From: Copromyces sp. CBS 386.78
Taxonomy: Eukaryota > Ascomycota > Sordariomycetes > Sordariales > Sordariaceae
Direction of reading: 5' to 3'
NCBI GenBank assembly: GCA_030685235.1
Contig: MU839109.1
Location: 310,001 to 374,000 of the forward strand
DNA length: 64,000 nucleotides
Below the pieces are notes generated by a model. That model had not been told where the DNA came from, made no database searches, and worked only from the letters and a program-made list of their open reading frames with translations. Shown piece after piece: positions 19,366 through 31,367 of this stretch (positions are counted from its first letter, which is position 1; every line of letters starts with the position of its first letter). The translations under genes were made by a program, and so were the position numbers.

Positions 19366-22300
19366 CTACAAAGCAGATGAACCCTGTTCCTTGGTCGCAT
19401 GTCCGTCTTCTTCTTTCTCTTTCTCTGGTTGGTCATCCAGCTCTTCCCCATCCAGCTCTTCCCCATCCTCTTGCTCCTGCTCCTCCTGCTCCTTCTCCTC
19501 GTCATCTCGGTCGACATCCTGATCGTCCTCTTCCACCGCATCTTGGTCATCCTTCTGTTCTTGTTGTCCATCGCCGTCTTTTTGCTGTTCCTGTGCGTCC
19601 GGTTCTGTCGATGATGCCGATGATGGTACCTCTTCCGCTGGTGCTTGGTATATCTCCTCGAGGTCGTCCTCTTCTTCTTCACCGCCCTGGTCCTCCTGCT
19701 CTTGATCTTGGTCTTCTTCTTCTTCGTCTTGTCGAGCCCCCTTTTCTGATTGCTCCTCTTGTTCCTTTGGTCCCTCTTCTTGTTCCCCCTCATGTGCCTG
19801 TGCTTCCTCTTTTTCGCCTTGCTCCTCTTCATCGCCTTGTTGTCCACCCTTTTGTCCCTTTTCCCGTCCGTCGTCCTGCTCCTCCTCCTCTGCTGACCCG
19901 TATGCTTCTTCACGTCCCTCGCCCTCCATCGGTGTCCAAGTTGATGTAGCCCTCTCTCCCTGACCCTCTCCCCCCTCACGCGCTGCCCCATCACCTTGCT
20001 TCTGAACGTCATCGACAACACGCGGCGGCGGCGGTGGCGGCCCGGGTGGTCGTTGCGGAAGCGTATGGTCCGACGGAGGCTTTGGTATTTTGGAAGTGAT
20101 CTTGATATTCGGACTGGGACTGGTACTTGGCAGCCGTGGTGGTGGCGGCCGGGGTGGTCGTGGGGGAAGCGTATGGTCCGACGCCGGCTTTGGTATTTTG
20201 GAAGTGATCATGATATTCGTACTACTTGGCGGCGGTGGTGTTGGCGGCGGTGGTGGTGGCGGCCGGGGTGGTCGTGGCGGAAGCGTATGGTCCGACGCCG
20301 GCTTTGGTATTCTGGAAGTGATCATGATATTCGTATTGGTATTGATACTTGGCCAGAAATTCGGCTCCGCAATCGGCCTCTGCATCTGTTCTTCCACCCG
20401 TCTTTGTAGCTGTGCCTCCATCTCCTTGGGCCGGAAATTGCTCCACTGCTCTGGCATCTTCCTGGGTTGATCCATTACTTTGTACATGGAGAAGGCGACG
20501 GGCTTGTCTTTTCCAAAGAACTTGACGTACTTGAGCCACCCCTTGCCGAAAGCTTTATTGTTCATGTCGATGTCTACCCAGCCTCTGTTCCTGTTGGAGG
20601 GATCCATGTCTAGTTCCACGTTGAGCTCGCCTGCTCGTCGGCCGATCCAGTCGAAGAATATGCGCATGGGAGGCACGGGCTCATAAGGGGATCTCCGTCG
20701 CGGATACTCGACGAAAAAGTCATCGCCTCGTCTTCGCTTCTTGTGGAGTATATGTGGCAGAACCTCAGGATCGTGGAGCAGGTAGGCTGACAGTTCGTCC
20801 AGCAATAGTTCCGATCTGGCGAGGATCATGGTGCCTAGGGCGAATTTGAGGTTGATGGAGGCTACCAGCCCGTAGCTGTCGACAGGCCAGTTGAGGATAT
20901 CGATGGTCATCTCGCCGGGCCGTCCTCCCCATCCGCCATTTTCCAAATCAGGACACCGGATTAGCCACGAGCCGACCAGCTCTTCAATCTCAAAGGGCTC
21001 ATATGCGTGCTGGGGGTTTGACAGTAAGAGGTCGGCTTTTACCTGACACAACTGGAAGTGAGGTCGCAGTGCCAAGTCCCAGGTAGGGTTGCCCTGGACT
21101 TCGACCCTTTGCGGTGCCGCACTCGCGACCTGTTGATGCAGGGACGTCTTTCTCATGTGTTCTACTACATGGAATGGCTTATCACCCCAGCCGATAACCG
21201 TCTTGTCGATGCCGTTGCCGATGAAAGCCCAGACACGGAGGTCTGGTACACGAAGGACGGCCTGTGTCAGGATGTTCCTGATATCAGGACCTCCAAACCA
21301 CCCCTCGATGACGATGGGCTCCGGCGTCAACATGGGCATGGGGCGTCCGTGCAAACCGGTCAGCCAGTATTTGGACAAGAAGTAGTCGATGTGGAAATGT
21401 GCCTCCAAGGTAGGCACATGCATGGTTATGGACGGATGAGAGGCGGCAATGCTGGCAAAGGCCTCCTCAATGGCCCTCTCGATGCCGTACTCCTCCCAGC
21501 AGATGACGGACCAGAGAGGCATCATGTGGGACCGCAATCCGGGAACGGCTTTGACAACCTTGCGGACGCCGTCGTAATCGTTCAACTTGTGCAGTATGAT
21601 GGGGTACCGTGACTTTTTGGGATCAGGTGGGCCCCTGATGCCCCTGAGGAAATACTTGGCCATGAAGAGGTCGAGGTTGCAGTTGATCTCGTCGTTGGGC
21701 GTGTTGCATCGTGCAAAGGTCTGCTGTTCCCAGTACCGCAAGGCCTCTTTGTACTGTTTATAGATGTCCTTGAACTGTCTCCTGAGGTTGTCCTCAATGG
21801 TCAGAATATCAGCAGGCGGGAGCTTGCCTTCCTTGATGGTTTCGTTGCTCAGGGCGGTCTGTAGGGCGAAGAACAAGTCCTGAGGAAGAGGCTCAGCGCC
21901 GAGGGGAGACTGGTGGACGGGGATGCCGTAGTGCATCAGTTGGGCGTGAAACCAGGCTTTGGCGACGGGTTCGACGGGCAAGGCGGCGTTTGGGTCGCGC
22001 ATAATCATGTGGAGGTTGTATGGGGTTTCCCGCTTGAAAGCCAGGGCCTTGAAGCCGTCCTCGTCGTAAGTGAAGGGTCCATGAACAGCGGGTGCTGGAG
22101 GCATGGGCTTCGGGCCTGGATCGGGGAGTGGCGGGCATTGCATTCCATAGAGGCCATTGGGATGAGGGCTTGGTGCTGGTCGAGGATGAATATTGGTATG
22201 AGGTCCGCCGGGCGGAGGGCCGTTGTTAGCAGTGGTGTTGGTGTTGGGATAACCGTTTGGATGAGGTGCTGTTGAAGATGGGATTGATGAACTGTTAGGA

Positions 22301-22653
22301 GGGGCTGGTTGGGTGTGTTGTTGGCTTTCATTTTGAGTCTCAGGTCGTCGGCCTTCAGGATGAGCAGGTGGTTGCGTCTCAGCCGTGGGAGTTGATGCTT
22401 GGGCGCCAGGCCCTTGGTTGTCGTTGTCTTGATGCCCGGGTTGGATTGGAGCAGGAGTCTGACTTTGAGACTCGGATGCTGGTGTTTCGCCATCGAAGAG
22501 AGAATCCGCGTCGTTGTCGGTGTTGGCTTCCAGGTGAGTCTCGGCGGCGGCGTGGTCCTGGCCATTCTCAGTCGCAGCCGTTGGACTTTGTGGTTTTGAC
22601 ACTTCAGAATCGGATGACGGGTCCGGTTGGCGGTCGGTGGTGGAAGGCTCCAT
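19366..22653 (-). CDS. 1095-residue protein: disordered N-terminus, central ordered region, three Pro-rich repeats, acidic tail
   Basis: One uninterrupted exon of 1096 codons starts with ATG at 22653. Residues 1-185 are low-complexity (Gln, Pro, Asn, Thr). Residues about 190-760 look globular, rich in Trp and aromatic residues, with repeating W(L)xGxxG-like elements (YFLRGIRGPPDP, YWLTGLHGRPMP, WLIRCPDLENGGWGG), suggesting internal duplication of a domain. Residues about 768-880 carry three copies of a ~32-residue unit with the core ITSxIPKPxSDHTLPxRPP followed by poly-Pro. The C-terminal ~180 residues are almost entirely Glu, Asp, Gln and Lys. No signal peptide, membrane segment or catalytic motif is seen. 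I do not recognise the family. The poly-Pro units could bind SH3- or profilin-type partners (inference). Confidence 0.75.
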   Translation of the reverse strand: MEPSTTDRQPDPSSDSEVSKPQSPTAATENGQDHAAAETHLEANTDNDADSLFDGETPASESQSQTPAPIQPGHQDNDNQGPGAQASTPTAETQPPAHPEGRRPETQNESQQHTQPAPPNSSSIPSSTAPHPNGYPNTNTTANNGPPPGGPHTNIHPRPAPSPHPNGLYGMQCPPLPDPGPKPMPPAPAVHGPFTYDEDGFKALAFKRETPYNLHMIMRDPNAALPVEPVAKAWFHAQLMHYGIPVHQSPLGAEPLPQDLFFALQTALSNETIKEGKLPPADILTIEDNLRRQFKDIYKQYKEALRYWEQQTFARCNTPNDEINCNLDLFMAKYFLRGIRGPPDPKKSRYPIILHKLNDYDGVRKVVKAVPGLRSHMMPLWSVICWEEYGIERAIEEAFASIAASHPSITMHVPTLEAHFHIDYFLSKYWLTGLHGRPMPMLTPEPIVIEGWFGGPDIRNILTQAVLRVPDLRVWAFIGNGIDKTVIGWGDKPFHVVEHMRKTSLHQQVASAAPQRVEVQGNPTWDLALRPHFQLCQVKADLLLSNPQHAYEPFEIEELVGSWLIRCPDLENGGWGGRPGEMTIDILNWPVDSYGLVASINLKFALGTMILARSELLLDELSAYLLHDPEVLPHILHKKRRRGDDFFVEYPRRRSPYEPVPPMRIFFDWIGRRAGELNVELDMDPSNRNRGWVDIDMNNKAFGKGWLKYVKFFGKDKPVAFSMYKVMDQPRKMPEQWSNFRPKEMEAQLQRRVEEQMQRPIAEPNFWPSINTNTNIMITSRIPKPASDHTLPPRPPRPPPPPPPTPPPPSSTNIMITSKIPKPASDHTLPPRPPRPPPPRLPSTSPSPNIKITSKIPKPPSDHTLPQRPPGPPPPPPRVVDDVQKQGDGAAREGGEGQGERATSTWTPMEGEGREEAYGSAEEEEQDDGREKGQKGGQQGDEEEQGEKEEAQAHEGEQEEGPKEQEEQSEKGARQDEEEEDQDQEQEDQGGEEEEDDLEEIYQAPAEEVPSSASSTEPDAQEQQKDGDGQQEQKDDQDAVEEDDQDVDRDDEEKEQEEQEQEDGEELDGEELDDQPEKEKEEDGHATKEQGSSAL

Positions 22654-22923
22654 GGCTGTCGCGTGTCTGCCTACTATGTGTCATTGATTTCGCGTCATGT
22701 CGTTCAAAAAGTGTCACCGCCTCTGTTCCCCGGCGAACACAACTAATGGTGATGTTTTGTCAAACTTGAGAATTAACAAACGGAAAGCGAGCTGGACGCA
22801 CTTCGGGCGCGCGAATCCAACACGATCGACCTTGAACGCTAGCGTAGCGCTATTGTCTCGGCCGGCAATGCTGGTCCAATCAGTGGATCCCGGCTACATA
22901 TCTAAGGTAGACTGCCACCAAGT

Positions 22924-22970
22924 CACACTAACAGCGTTGCCAGTTTTTAGAGTAATTAGCTGTTAGTGTG
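22924..22970. repeat. Perfect 12-bp inverted repeat with 23-bp loop
   Basis: CACACTAACAGC at 22924-22935 is mirrored exactly by GCTGTTAGTGTG at 22959-22970. It lies in the divergent promoter region between the 1095-residue protein and the plus-strand secreted-protein gene. It could be a regulator-binding palindrome or the residue of a small element; no target duplication is evident. Confidence 0.6.
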
Positions 22971-23115
22971 CAAACAATAATGCCCCGCTCACTGAGACAG
23001 CGGACTGGCCAGCTGTCAAAGCTCTACCAGCTGTCATTACGTCTCTTCTAAATTCTGTGCCATCCCTCCATCTCACTTTCCAAACCTCCGAGACGCAAAA
23101 AGTACTCGAGACAAG

Positions 23116-23588
23116 ATGGTTGAAAATGCAACCATCAAGGTACCACAACCCCACCGCAACAAGCGACCGAAGAGTAATGGAATATTTCCGGCGGCAATGA
23201 CCGAGGTACTTTCGCTCCCGAGTCTCCGGCGACGACTTGTCTTGTCATTCCCGAATTCCCATCTCACTCATCGAGGCCAGTGACCAAAACACCACGGCAA
23301 GAACGTTACGCAGATCACCATGGCCTCAAAGTAGGGGACTTTTATACTCATCGGTCCCGCCCTCCAAAAGATTCGCGGATCGACTTGAAACCAACCGACG
23401 GGAGCTTTGCCGTCGGGGCGGTTATTCCTGCCTCGAGTGAAGAAGGATTGACACCAGTGCACTCACCACACCGGGCACGGTCACGATGCTGGACCCTTTC
23501 GGGCGCAATATTCGTGGCACCGGGCCCTGGAGAGCTGCATCGCAAGGACTTCAAGGTAGGCTCAAGTGAACATGCTAACCCACCATAA
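23116..23588 (+). CDS. Candidate small gene of unknown function (two exons)
   Basis: The proposed model is join(23116..23173, 23281..23588), 121 residues. The ATG follows a CT-rich leader (CCATCCCTCCATCTCACTTTCC). The donor GTAATG and acceptor GGCCAG restore one frame reading KMTKTPRQERYADHHG and onward to a TAA at 23588. The product is hydrophilic and basic, with no signal peptide. Another possible intron starts at GTAGGC (about 23557) with a GCTAAC inside and a TTTTAG acceptor near 23628, which would instead link the transcript to the next gene as its leader. No homologue is recognised. The region could equally be the 5' UTR of the downstream gene. Confidence 0.3.
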
Positions 23589-23755
23589 CGATGATATAAA
23601 CCAACAACACCCCTTCTCGCCTTTTAGCTTCGGTTTTCCCTGTGTTCAGCAGCAATTCCATCAACTCAATTGGACATCCACACTCACCTTTGACGGCCTT
23701 AGCCAACTTGAACACCACAAGCAGCATCCCCAAGACGCAAAGCCTTCTAGCCAAG

Positions 23756-24559
23756 ATGCTCACTACCATGCTCGCCCTCGCGGCCCTCACCCTCACAACC
23801 GCCACTCCTCTCCACCTCGACGATTCTTCTCCCACCTCCCAACAACCCCCAACCTCAACCGCCCTCGGCTTCGCCCTCGTCGCCAACCTCACTGACCCAG
23901 ACATGGCTCGCAATCTCTTCCTAGATGACATCAACCACTGGTCCCTACGCGGCGTGCACGTCGGCGCCGGCCAAAGCACCGCCGTCCTCGCCAAACCCAA
24001 CATGACCGCCTTGGCCGAAAGATCCAGTTCCAGTTCCTCCGGCCCCCACCAAATCTACTACCAAAACTCCACAGGCGGCATCTCCCTCGACGACTCCAAC
24101 CCCTTCCCTTTATCCATCCGCCTAGGCGGCACCTACGACTCCGACTTCCCCTCCATTTTGTATCTGGGCATCTTCTTCGGCCTCTCCACGCCTTCCATCT
24201 CCGTCTCTTTTCAGCCCCCCGGCCACCCGCGCCTCTACATCTCCTCTGCCGGCGCCGATTCACCAGAGGCTGACGAGCCCACTGCTCCTGGGTCGCCCGT
24301 GACGGATAACGAGGCGCCCGAGCTGTATCGGCAAGGCACCTTCATTGTGTGTAATGAGACTGATCCGGTTTATACGAGGCCGCAGTACCCGGTTAGGTTC
24401 GCGAAGAGTAACGGCGATGGGACGGTGAATTTGCCGAGTAATTGTGCGAGCATCGAGTTGCTGGCTCAGTGTGGGACGTTGAGCTATTTGGATGGGCAGG
24501 GGATGGAGTATGGGCAAGATCGGCCGGGTGTTGTGGGGTGTTTTGATGGGGGGCTTTGA
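23756..24559 (+). CDS. Secreted DUF7907-like protein
   Basis: This is a single exon of 267 residues; the ATG in CCAAGATGCTC opens a clear signal peptide (MLTTMLALAALTLTTATP). The mature part has ALGFALVANLTDPD, LRGVHVGAGQSTAVL, a YYQNSTGG element, a GTFIVCNETDP strand and, near the end, PSNCASIELLAQCGTL. That order matches my memory of a fungal secreted family annotated DUF7907 in Sordariomycetes, where GVHxGAG and GTFxxCN are the recognisable parts. Several Asn-x-Ser/Thr sites and four to five Cys fit an extracellular protein. Function is unknown. Confidence 0.8.
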   Translation: MLTTMLALAALTLTTATPLHLDDSSPTSQQPPTSTALGFALVANLTDPDMARNLFLDDINHWSLRGVHVGAGQSTAVLAKPNMTALAERSSSSSSGPHQIYYQNSTGGISLDDSNPFPLSIRLGGTYDSDFPSILYLGIFFGLSTPSISVSFQPPGHPRLYISSAGADSPEADEPTAPGSPVTDNEAPELYRQGTFIVCNETDPVYTRPQYPVRFAKSNGDGTVNLPSNCASIELLAQCGTLSYLDGQGMEYGQDRPGVVGCFDGGL

Positions 24560-25582
24560 GGTTTCTGCGCGAGGCGGGTGTTAATGAAAGATGGGGTTCC
24601 TTCAAAAGTTGGGTTCCTGTAGCGGGCGTAAGTCAGTTGGTGGACGACGGAAGTGGAGGTGTGAAGCAATGCCTTCCTTGGGTCTGGGTCCTGGTGAGCG
24701 GCCGGTCAAGTTGCTGTAACGCGAAAGACTCACCTTTTGGTTTTTGAACAGTCTCTACATCGATCAAGAAACATATTTACCTTTCCAATGCAGTTATGGT
24801 CAATCAATCCCCTCGTGGCCATCTACAGTAAATCCTCATCTCCCCCTTCTTTCACCCCACACATTCTATACTAAAATAGGTATTTTCGTCTAACCCTCCA
24901 ACCCACTCAGCCAACTTTATCCCAGCCCTACAACCCTCACATCTGCCAACTCTCGCCAATCTTTTCCACCGTTACATTCAAACCGAAACCGAAATTGTCT
25001 CACGAAGGGATGACATTTCGTTTTTACCCGCCTTGGCACGCGCTGTAAACACTGTAAGACATGCCCGCAATACCTACCCTAAGCGTGGTACGTATGTACT
25101 GCACTGTGCGTCTACGATGACCGAACGCTGAGTGGACAATGCGAAACAGTGGCGGCGGCACCGCACCGCGTCCGTCCACTTAAAAGACGAAATGAGCAAC
25201 CAACAGGGTAGGGCGCCTCAGGGGCATTGTAGGAAGTTTTGGGGTAGGTAAGGTATTGATTGATGAGACAAAGTGTTCATTCTCAACTTCACTTCATTTT
25301 CTTTACAGCATACATACAGCATCATCCCTTTGGTATTGGACTGCCACATCATTTTTTTATATATTTTTCTTTGAAAACTCCTTTGGAGCGCGAAACAATC
25401 AAGGGACGAAAAAGGGAAAGAAAGGGATCGCGACGACAGAACCAGGTCACCATATGGTCGCACCATTCAGGCCCATCGACATCCACCACAAGTGGCATCA
25501 CGCACGCCCTGCTAAACATCCACTCTGGACGACTACCACGTGCAACGCCACAGATACCAAACATCACCAGTTCACCACCACC
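24560..25582. other. Intergenic region upstream of the mannosidase gene
   Basis: No gene is supported. The 300 bases before 25583 are in frame with the mannosidase but lack an ATG in good context and read as leader; the chosen ATG lies in CACCACCATGGCG. Confidence 0.6.
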
Positions 25583-27530
<1,948 letters not shown>

Positions 27531-28516
27531 AGGGAATGTGCATACCTTATTCTGCTTCGCATAATCACGTTGACCATTCGCAGGGGTCGCGATTTTGTAA
27601 TGGAAGTGACCATGGGCGGCATCCAACGTTGCAATCGACAACACCCGCACCTACCTAATCCGAACTGCCGATGCTCGGGAACCAGTGTTACAACTGCCGA
27701 ATGCGCATCCATATTGCCATCTCGAGATGGCGGGGACGAGTCAGCGTTGGCCATCAAAAAGTAAGAAGTCATTGGGGAAGGAAGGAAGGCTGGGGAGATT
27801 ACCTGCAGTCTATTGCAGAAGAAACGGGGAAGGTGCATGTCGACGTCTGCCTAACTCGAAAACTCGGACCATTTGGACGCTTTGACAACATGAGGAAGGC
27901 ATGATCTGAGTCTCTGAAGGTGGTCAAATTTCGTGACCTTGCTGCGACTTTGCTCTTCCTGTAAATCCCTCCTCCTCCCAAGTACCTCTCCGGTACCCCG
28001 AGGACTTCCACCTCTCTCCTCCCGTTCATCCCCTCGCACTCATCTCTGCCATTGGGCTCGATCCGGCAAGTCGTTCATTTGTTCCAGTTCACCGCACCCC
28101 CCCAAGCAATATGCAGGAATAGTAAGCCAACATCCTTTTCGAAACAGAAGCGCATCAATGTTTGGTTGCAGATCACCATTGCCAAAGGTCTGAGCCCAAC
28201 ACCTACGACACCGGAGGACCCTGACGGTGACACAATCTGATCTCAAAGTTAAGGCACTGCCGCAACCATCCAACACATGCTCACCGAGGCACCCAATCAC
28301 GTTTACACTGGAAGCTATGGCAAGCCAAAGGGACCTCGGAAAGCTTGCATGACGCTATGTAATGTGCACAGCAGATGGGCACGAGGGTATGCACCCTGTC
28401 GCTGTCTCGCTCCTTATCAACAAGCAAGCCCATCAATAACAAGCCCACGATCCCCAGACGTCCGTTGTCTGCAAGATAAGATTGACCTCTACAGAGAGCA
28501 GCTCGCTGAAATCACC
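27531..28516. other. Intergenic region between mannosidase and MFS genes
   Basis: No gene is supported. The last 200 bases are likely leader and promoter of the MFS transporter. Confidence 0.5.
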
Positions 28517-30153
28517 ATGGCCCATTCGATCGAAGAAACGGATCTGGACAAGGAGAAGCAGTTAGACGAGGTCCAAGTTGAAGGAAACAATGAGGTGAGA
28601 AGGCCCATCATCCAACACAGTCTTGCCTTCAATCAAATATGCTGACCTCACATGTACCAGTTCACCCCAACTTTCGACTTCTCCGCCGCTGAGGAACGAG
28701 CTCTGTTGCGCAAACAAGACTTGACCATCCTTCCGCTTTGCGCCGCCATCTACTTTCTCTGCTATCTCGACCGTTCCAATATCGGCAACGCCCGCATTCT
28801 CAACTCGACAACGCACAATGACATGCAAAGTGAAACCCATTCCTCGCAATACCAATTCAACATTGCCTTGATGGTTTTCCTTGTGGCATATGCCATTTTC
28901 GAGATCCCGTCCAACATTCTGCTCAAGAAGCTGCGACCTTCGCGATGGATCGCATTCCTCATGTTTTCATGGGGTGCCATAACCATGGGCCTCGGCGGTG
29001 TCCAGAACTTTTCCTCTTTAGCCGCAGTGAGGTTCATCCTTGGTGCTTCTGAAGCCGGTCTTTTCCCTGGGTGGGTACTAGGACTGGGACGTTCGCCCAC
29101 TTCAATGTGCTAATCGGTGGCCAGTCTCGTATACTATCTGACCTTCTGGTACAAGTCCGACGAGCGTAGTGTCAGGGTTGCCTCCATTCTCGCCAGCGCC
29201 ACGCTCGCAGGCGCCTTCGGAGGCGCAATTGCCTACGGCATCGGCCACATGAACGGCGCAAGCGGACTATCTGCCTGGCGCTGGCTCTTCATCATCGAAG
29301 GCGCACCCTCTTGCGTCTCGTCGCTCTTTGTCCTCTTCTTCCTACCAGACTACCCGGAGGAGCACTTCAAAGGAAGACAACGCGAAATTGCGCTGGCTCG
29401 TCTCAGAGTGGAAGGAAGCAAGAGACACCATCGTAGCATGACATGGGAGGACGCCAAAACAACGCTCACAGACTGGCGACTCTACGGTCACTACCTGATC
29501 TACTTTGGAGTGTCGGTTCCCTTCAGCTCGCTGTCGTTGTTCACCCCATCCATCACTGCCGGCCTGGGATACAAAGACCTCCGGGCTCAGTTGATGAGCG
29601 TCCCTCCTTATGCGCTAGCTTATGGTTAGTCTATGCATCTCTGGGACCAGCAAACCGGGACACTCCACTGACAGAAATACCTACAGTGACACAGATTGCT
29701 GTTTCGTGGTCGGCGGATCACTTCAACGCCCGTGGCTTTCATAGCGCCGTATTTGCGCTCATCGGTGCTGTAGGGTTTATGGCCTTGGTAACACTACCAG
29801 TAGATGCCTTCCATCAAAGATACGGTTGCCTCATCCTTGCATCGGCAGGTTCTTTTGCCTGTATCCCGCCACTGCTGGGATGGCTGTCATCGAATGTCTA
29901 CAGTACGGCTTCAGTAGGCCTTGCAATTGCAATAAATGTGAGTTTCGGGGGTGGCATCGGTCAGATCCCGGGTGTTTGGATATACCCAAAGGAGGAGGCC
30001 TCTCTAGGGTATCCCACAGGCCACTGGACCAACGCGGGGATGCTTCTCATGGTTTCGGCAGGAGCAGCTGGTCTTCGTGTCTGGTACGGCTACAAGAATC
30101 GGAAGCTTCTTCGCGAAGCTAATGGACAGGAGGTACGGTTATTCAGACTTTGA
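28517..30153 (+). CDS. MFS transporter, anion:cation symporter (allantoate-permease-like) family
   Basis: The model is join(28517..28594, 28661..29070, 29125..29624, 29687..30153), 484 residues. All three introns keep the frame and have GTGAGA, GTGGGT and GTTAGT donors; intron 2 contains GCTAAT. A short charged N-terminus leads to KQDLTILPLCAAIYFLCYLDRSNIGNARI, the hallmark first helix of the ACS family. EIPSNILLKKLRPSRWI, then RFILGASEAGLFPG|LVYYLTFWYK, WRWLFIIEGAPS and, near the end, PTGHWTNAG are also family motifs. About 12 membrane helices are expected at the plasma membrane. Relatives carry allantoate, nicotinate, pantothenate or other small organic anions with protons; the substrate here is unknown. 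Confidence 0.92.
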
Positions 30154-31367
30154 GAGAAACGTTACGGTATAATGGAAGCATTTTCCTCAGAGCCGTTTGA
30201 ACGTTGAAGTGGACATCTCCAGTCTCCCCAGTAGTGGGCTCAATCGTACGGCTCGTGGACACGCGATATATCTTTCAAACATGCAAGTCCCAGCAAGGTC
30301 CTTGCCATGGTCTGATGATTAAGAAATCTGATCTCTGATAGGTTGTGGAAACGGACAGTAACCTCCATCGGGGAATCTACTTTGGGGATCTAGTTCTAGG
30401 GGCCCAAGCATCGAACTGACCGACACTCGAGCTTGCCCCAGTAACAGAAGATGAAAGCAAGAATGGGGATACAGCGTGGAGCACCCTTCAGGTACCGCCA
30501 GTCTGGACCGGATAAAAGCTGGGCGCATGTTGGGCGACCAAGAGGGATCGTGCAGCACCAGTGTCAACATATTTATCTCGGATCCGACTTGTTTCCCCAA
30601 ATCCTACCTGCCGGTAAGTTTCTCATTCTCCAACTGCCTTGTTAGTAGTGAACAACTCCAACGTTCCCCGCTCGAGGCTGTAACCTTCTTTTTCCTCGTC
30701 ACTCGTCACTCGTCAACCAGGAATACCATGTAAGTCGTCGTACTTAGGCTGTGTTACCTTGCATATACTGGACAGCTCGAGGAAGCTTCATCCACGTCAA
30801 CCCAAGGTTACCGGAGCTGGCTCCTTGTCAGCCCGGCCAACTCCAAGCGAGCCAAAAGTTGAAGGTGGAAATGAGTCAAGCGGGTAATTGGGGTTTATCA
30901 TTAAACCCGCATGACCGATCAGTGACGGCACCTGTCAATTCTGCAGACTTGATGAACCTGCCCTTCCCTTATGCAGCGAGTCAGCTTGTCGATTCCCTGA
31001 GTCTCGTCACTTTGGGGAAGTCGATATCCAACCATGAAAAACAAACGGCCACGGTAACAGCGTTATTACGCTGTATATTGACCACTTCAAGCCGTAGGAC
31101 TCTAGATGAATCCCAGCATGCCGGCTCACGCACATCCTCAAAACAATGGGATACACTCGGTGGGTGTCCTTGCTGCTGGCAAGTCATGCAATTCCTATGT
31201 GTATAACAAGTGGCCATCCGTAAATGAATGATGCCCTTTTTGGAGCCGAGAAACCATACCGCATACAGACTTTCACGTTCGGTCTACCACCTTCGGACCT
31301 TCGGTCCGCGGAACTTCCTACTGATTCACCTTCATCACCTTGACCGATCTCCTTGCTTCTTTACATA
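30154..31367. other. Intergenic region upstream of the tannase gene
   Basis: No gene is supported. A leader-like CT/CA-rich stretch precedes the ATG at 31368. Confidence 0.5.

Noticed and set aside
19326..20021. Arg/Lys-rich minus-strand frame
   Set aside because: Alternative frame of the acidic tail (GAG/GAA repeats read out of frame).
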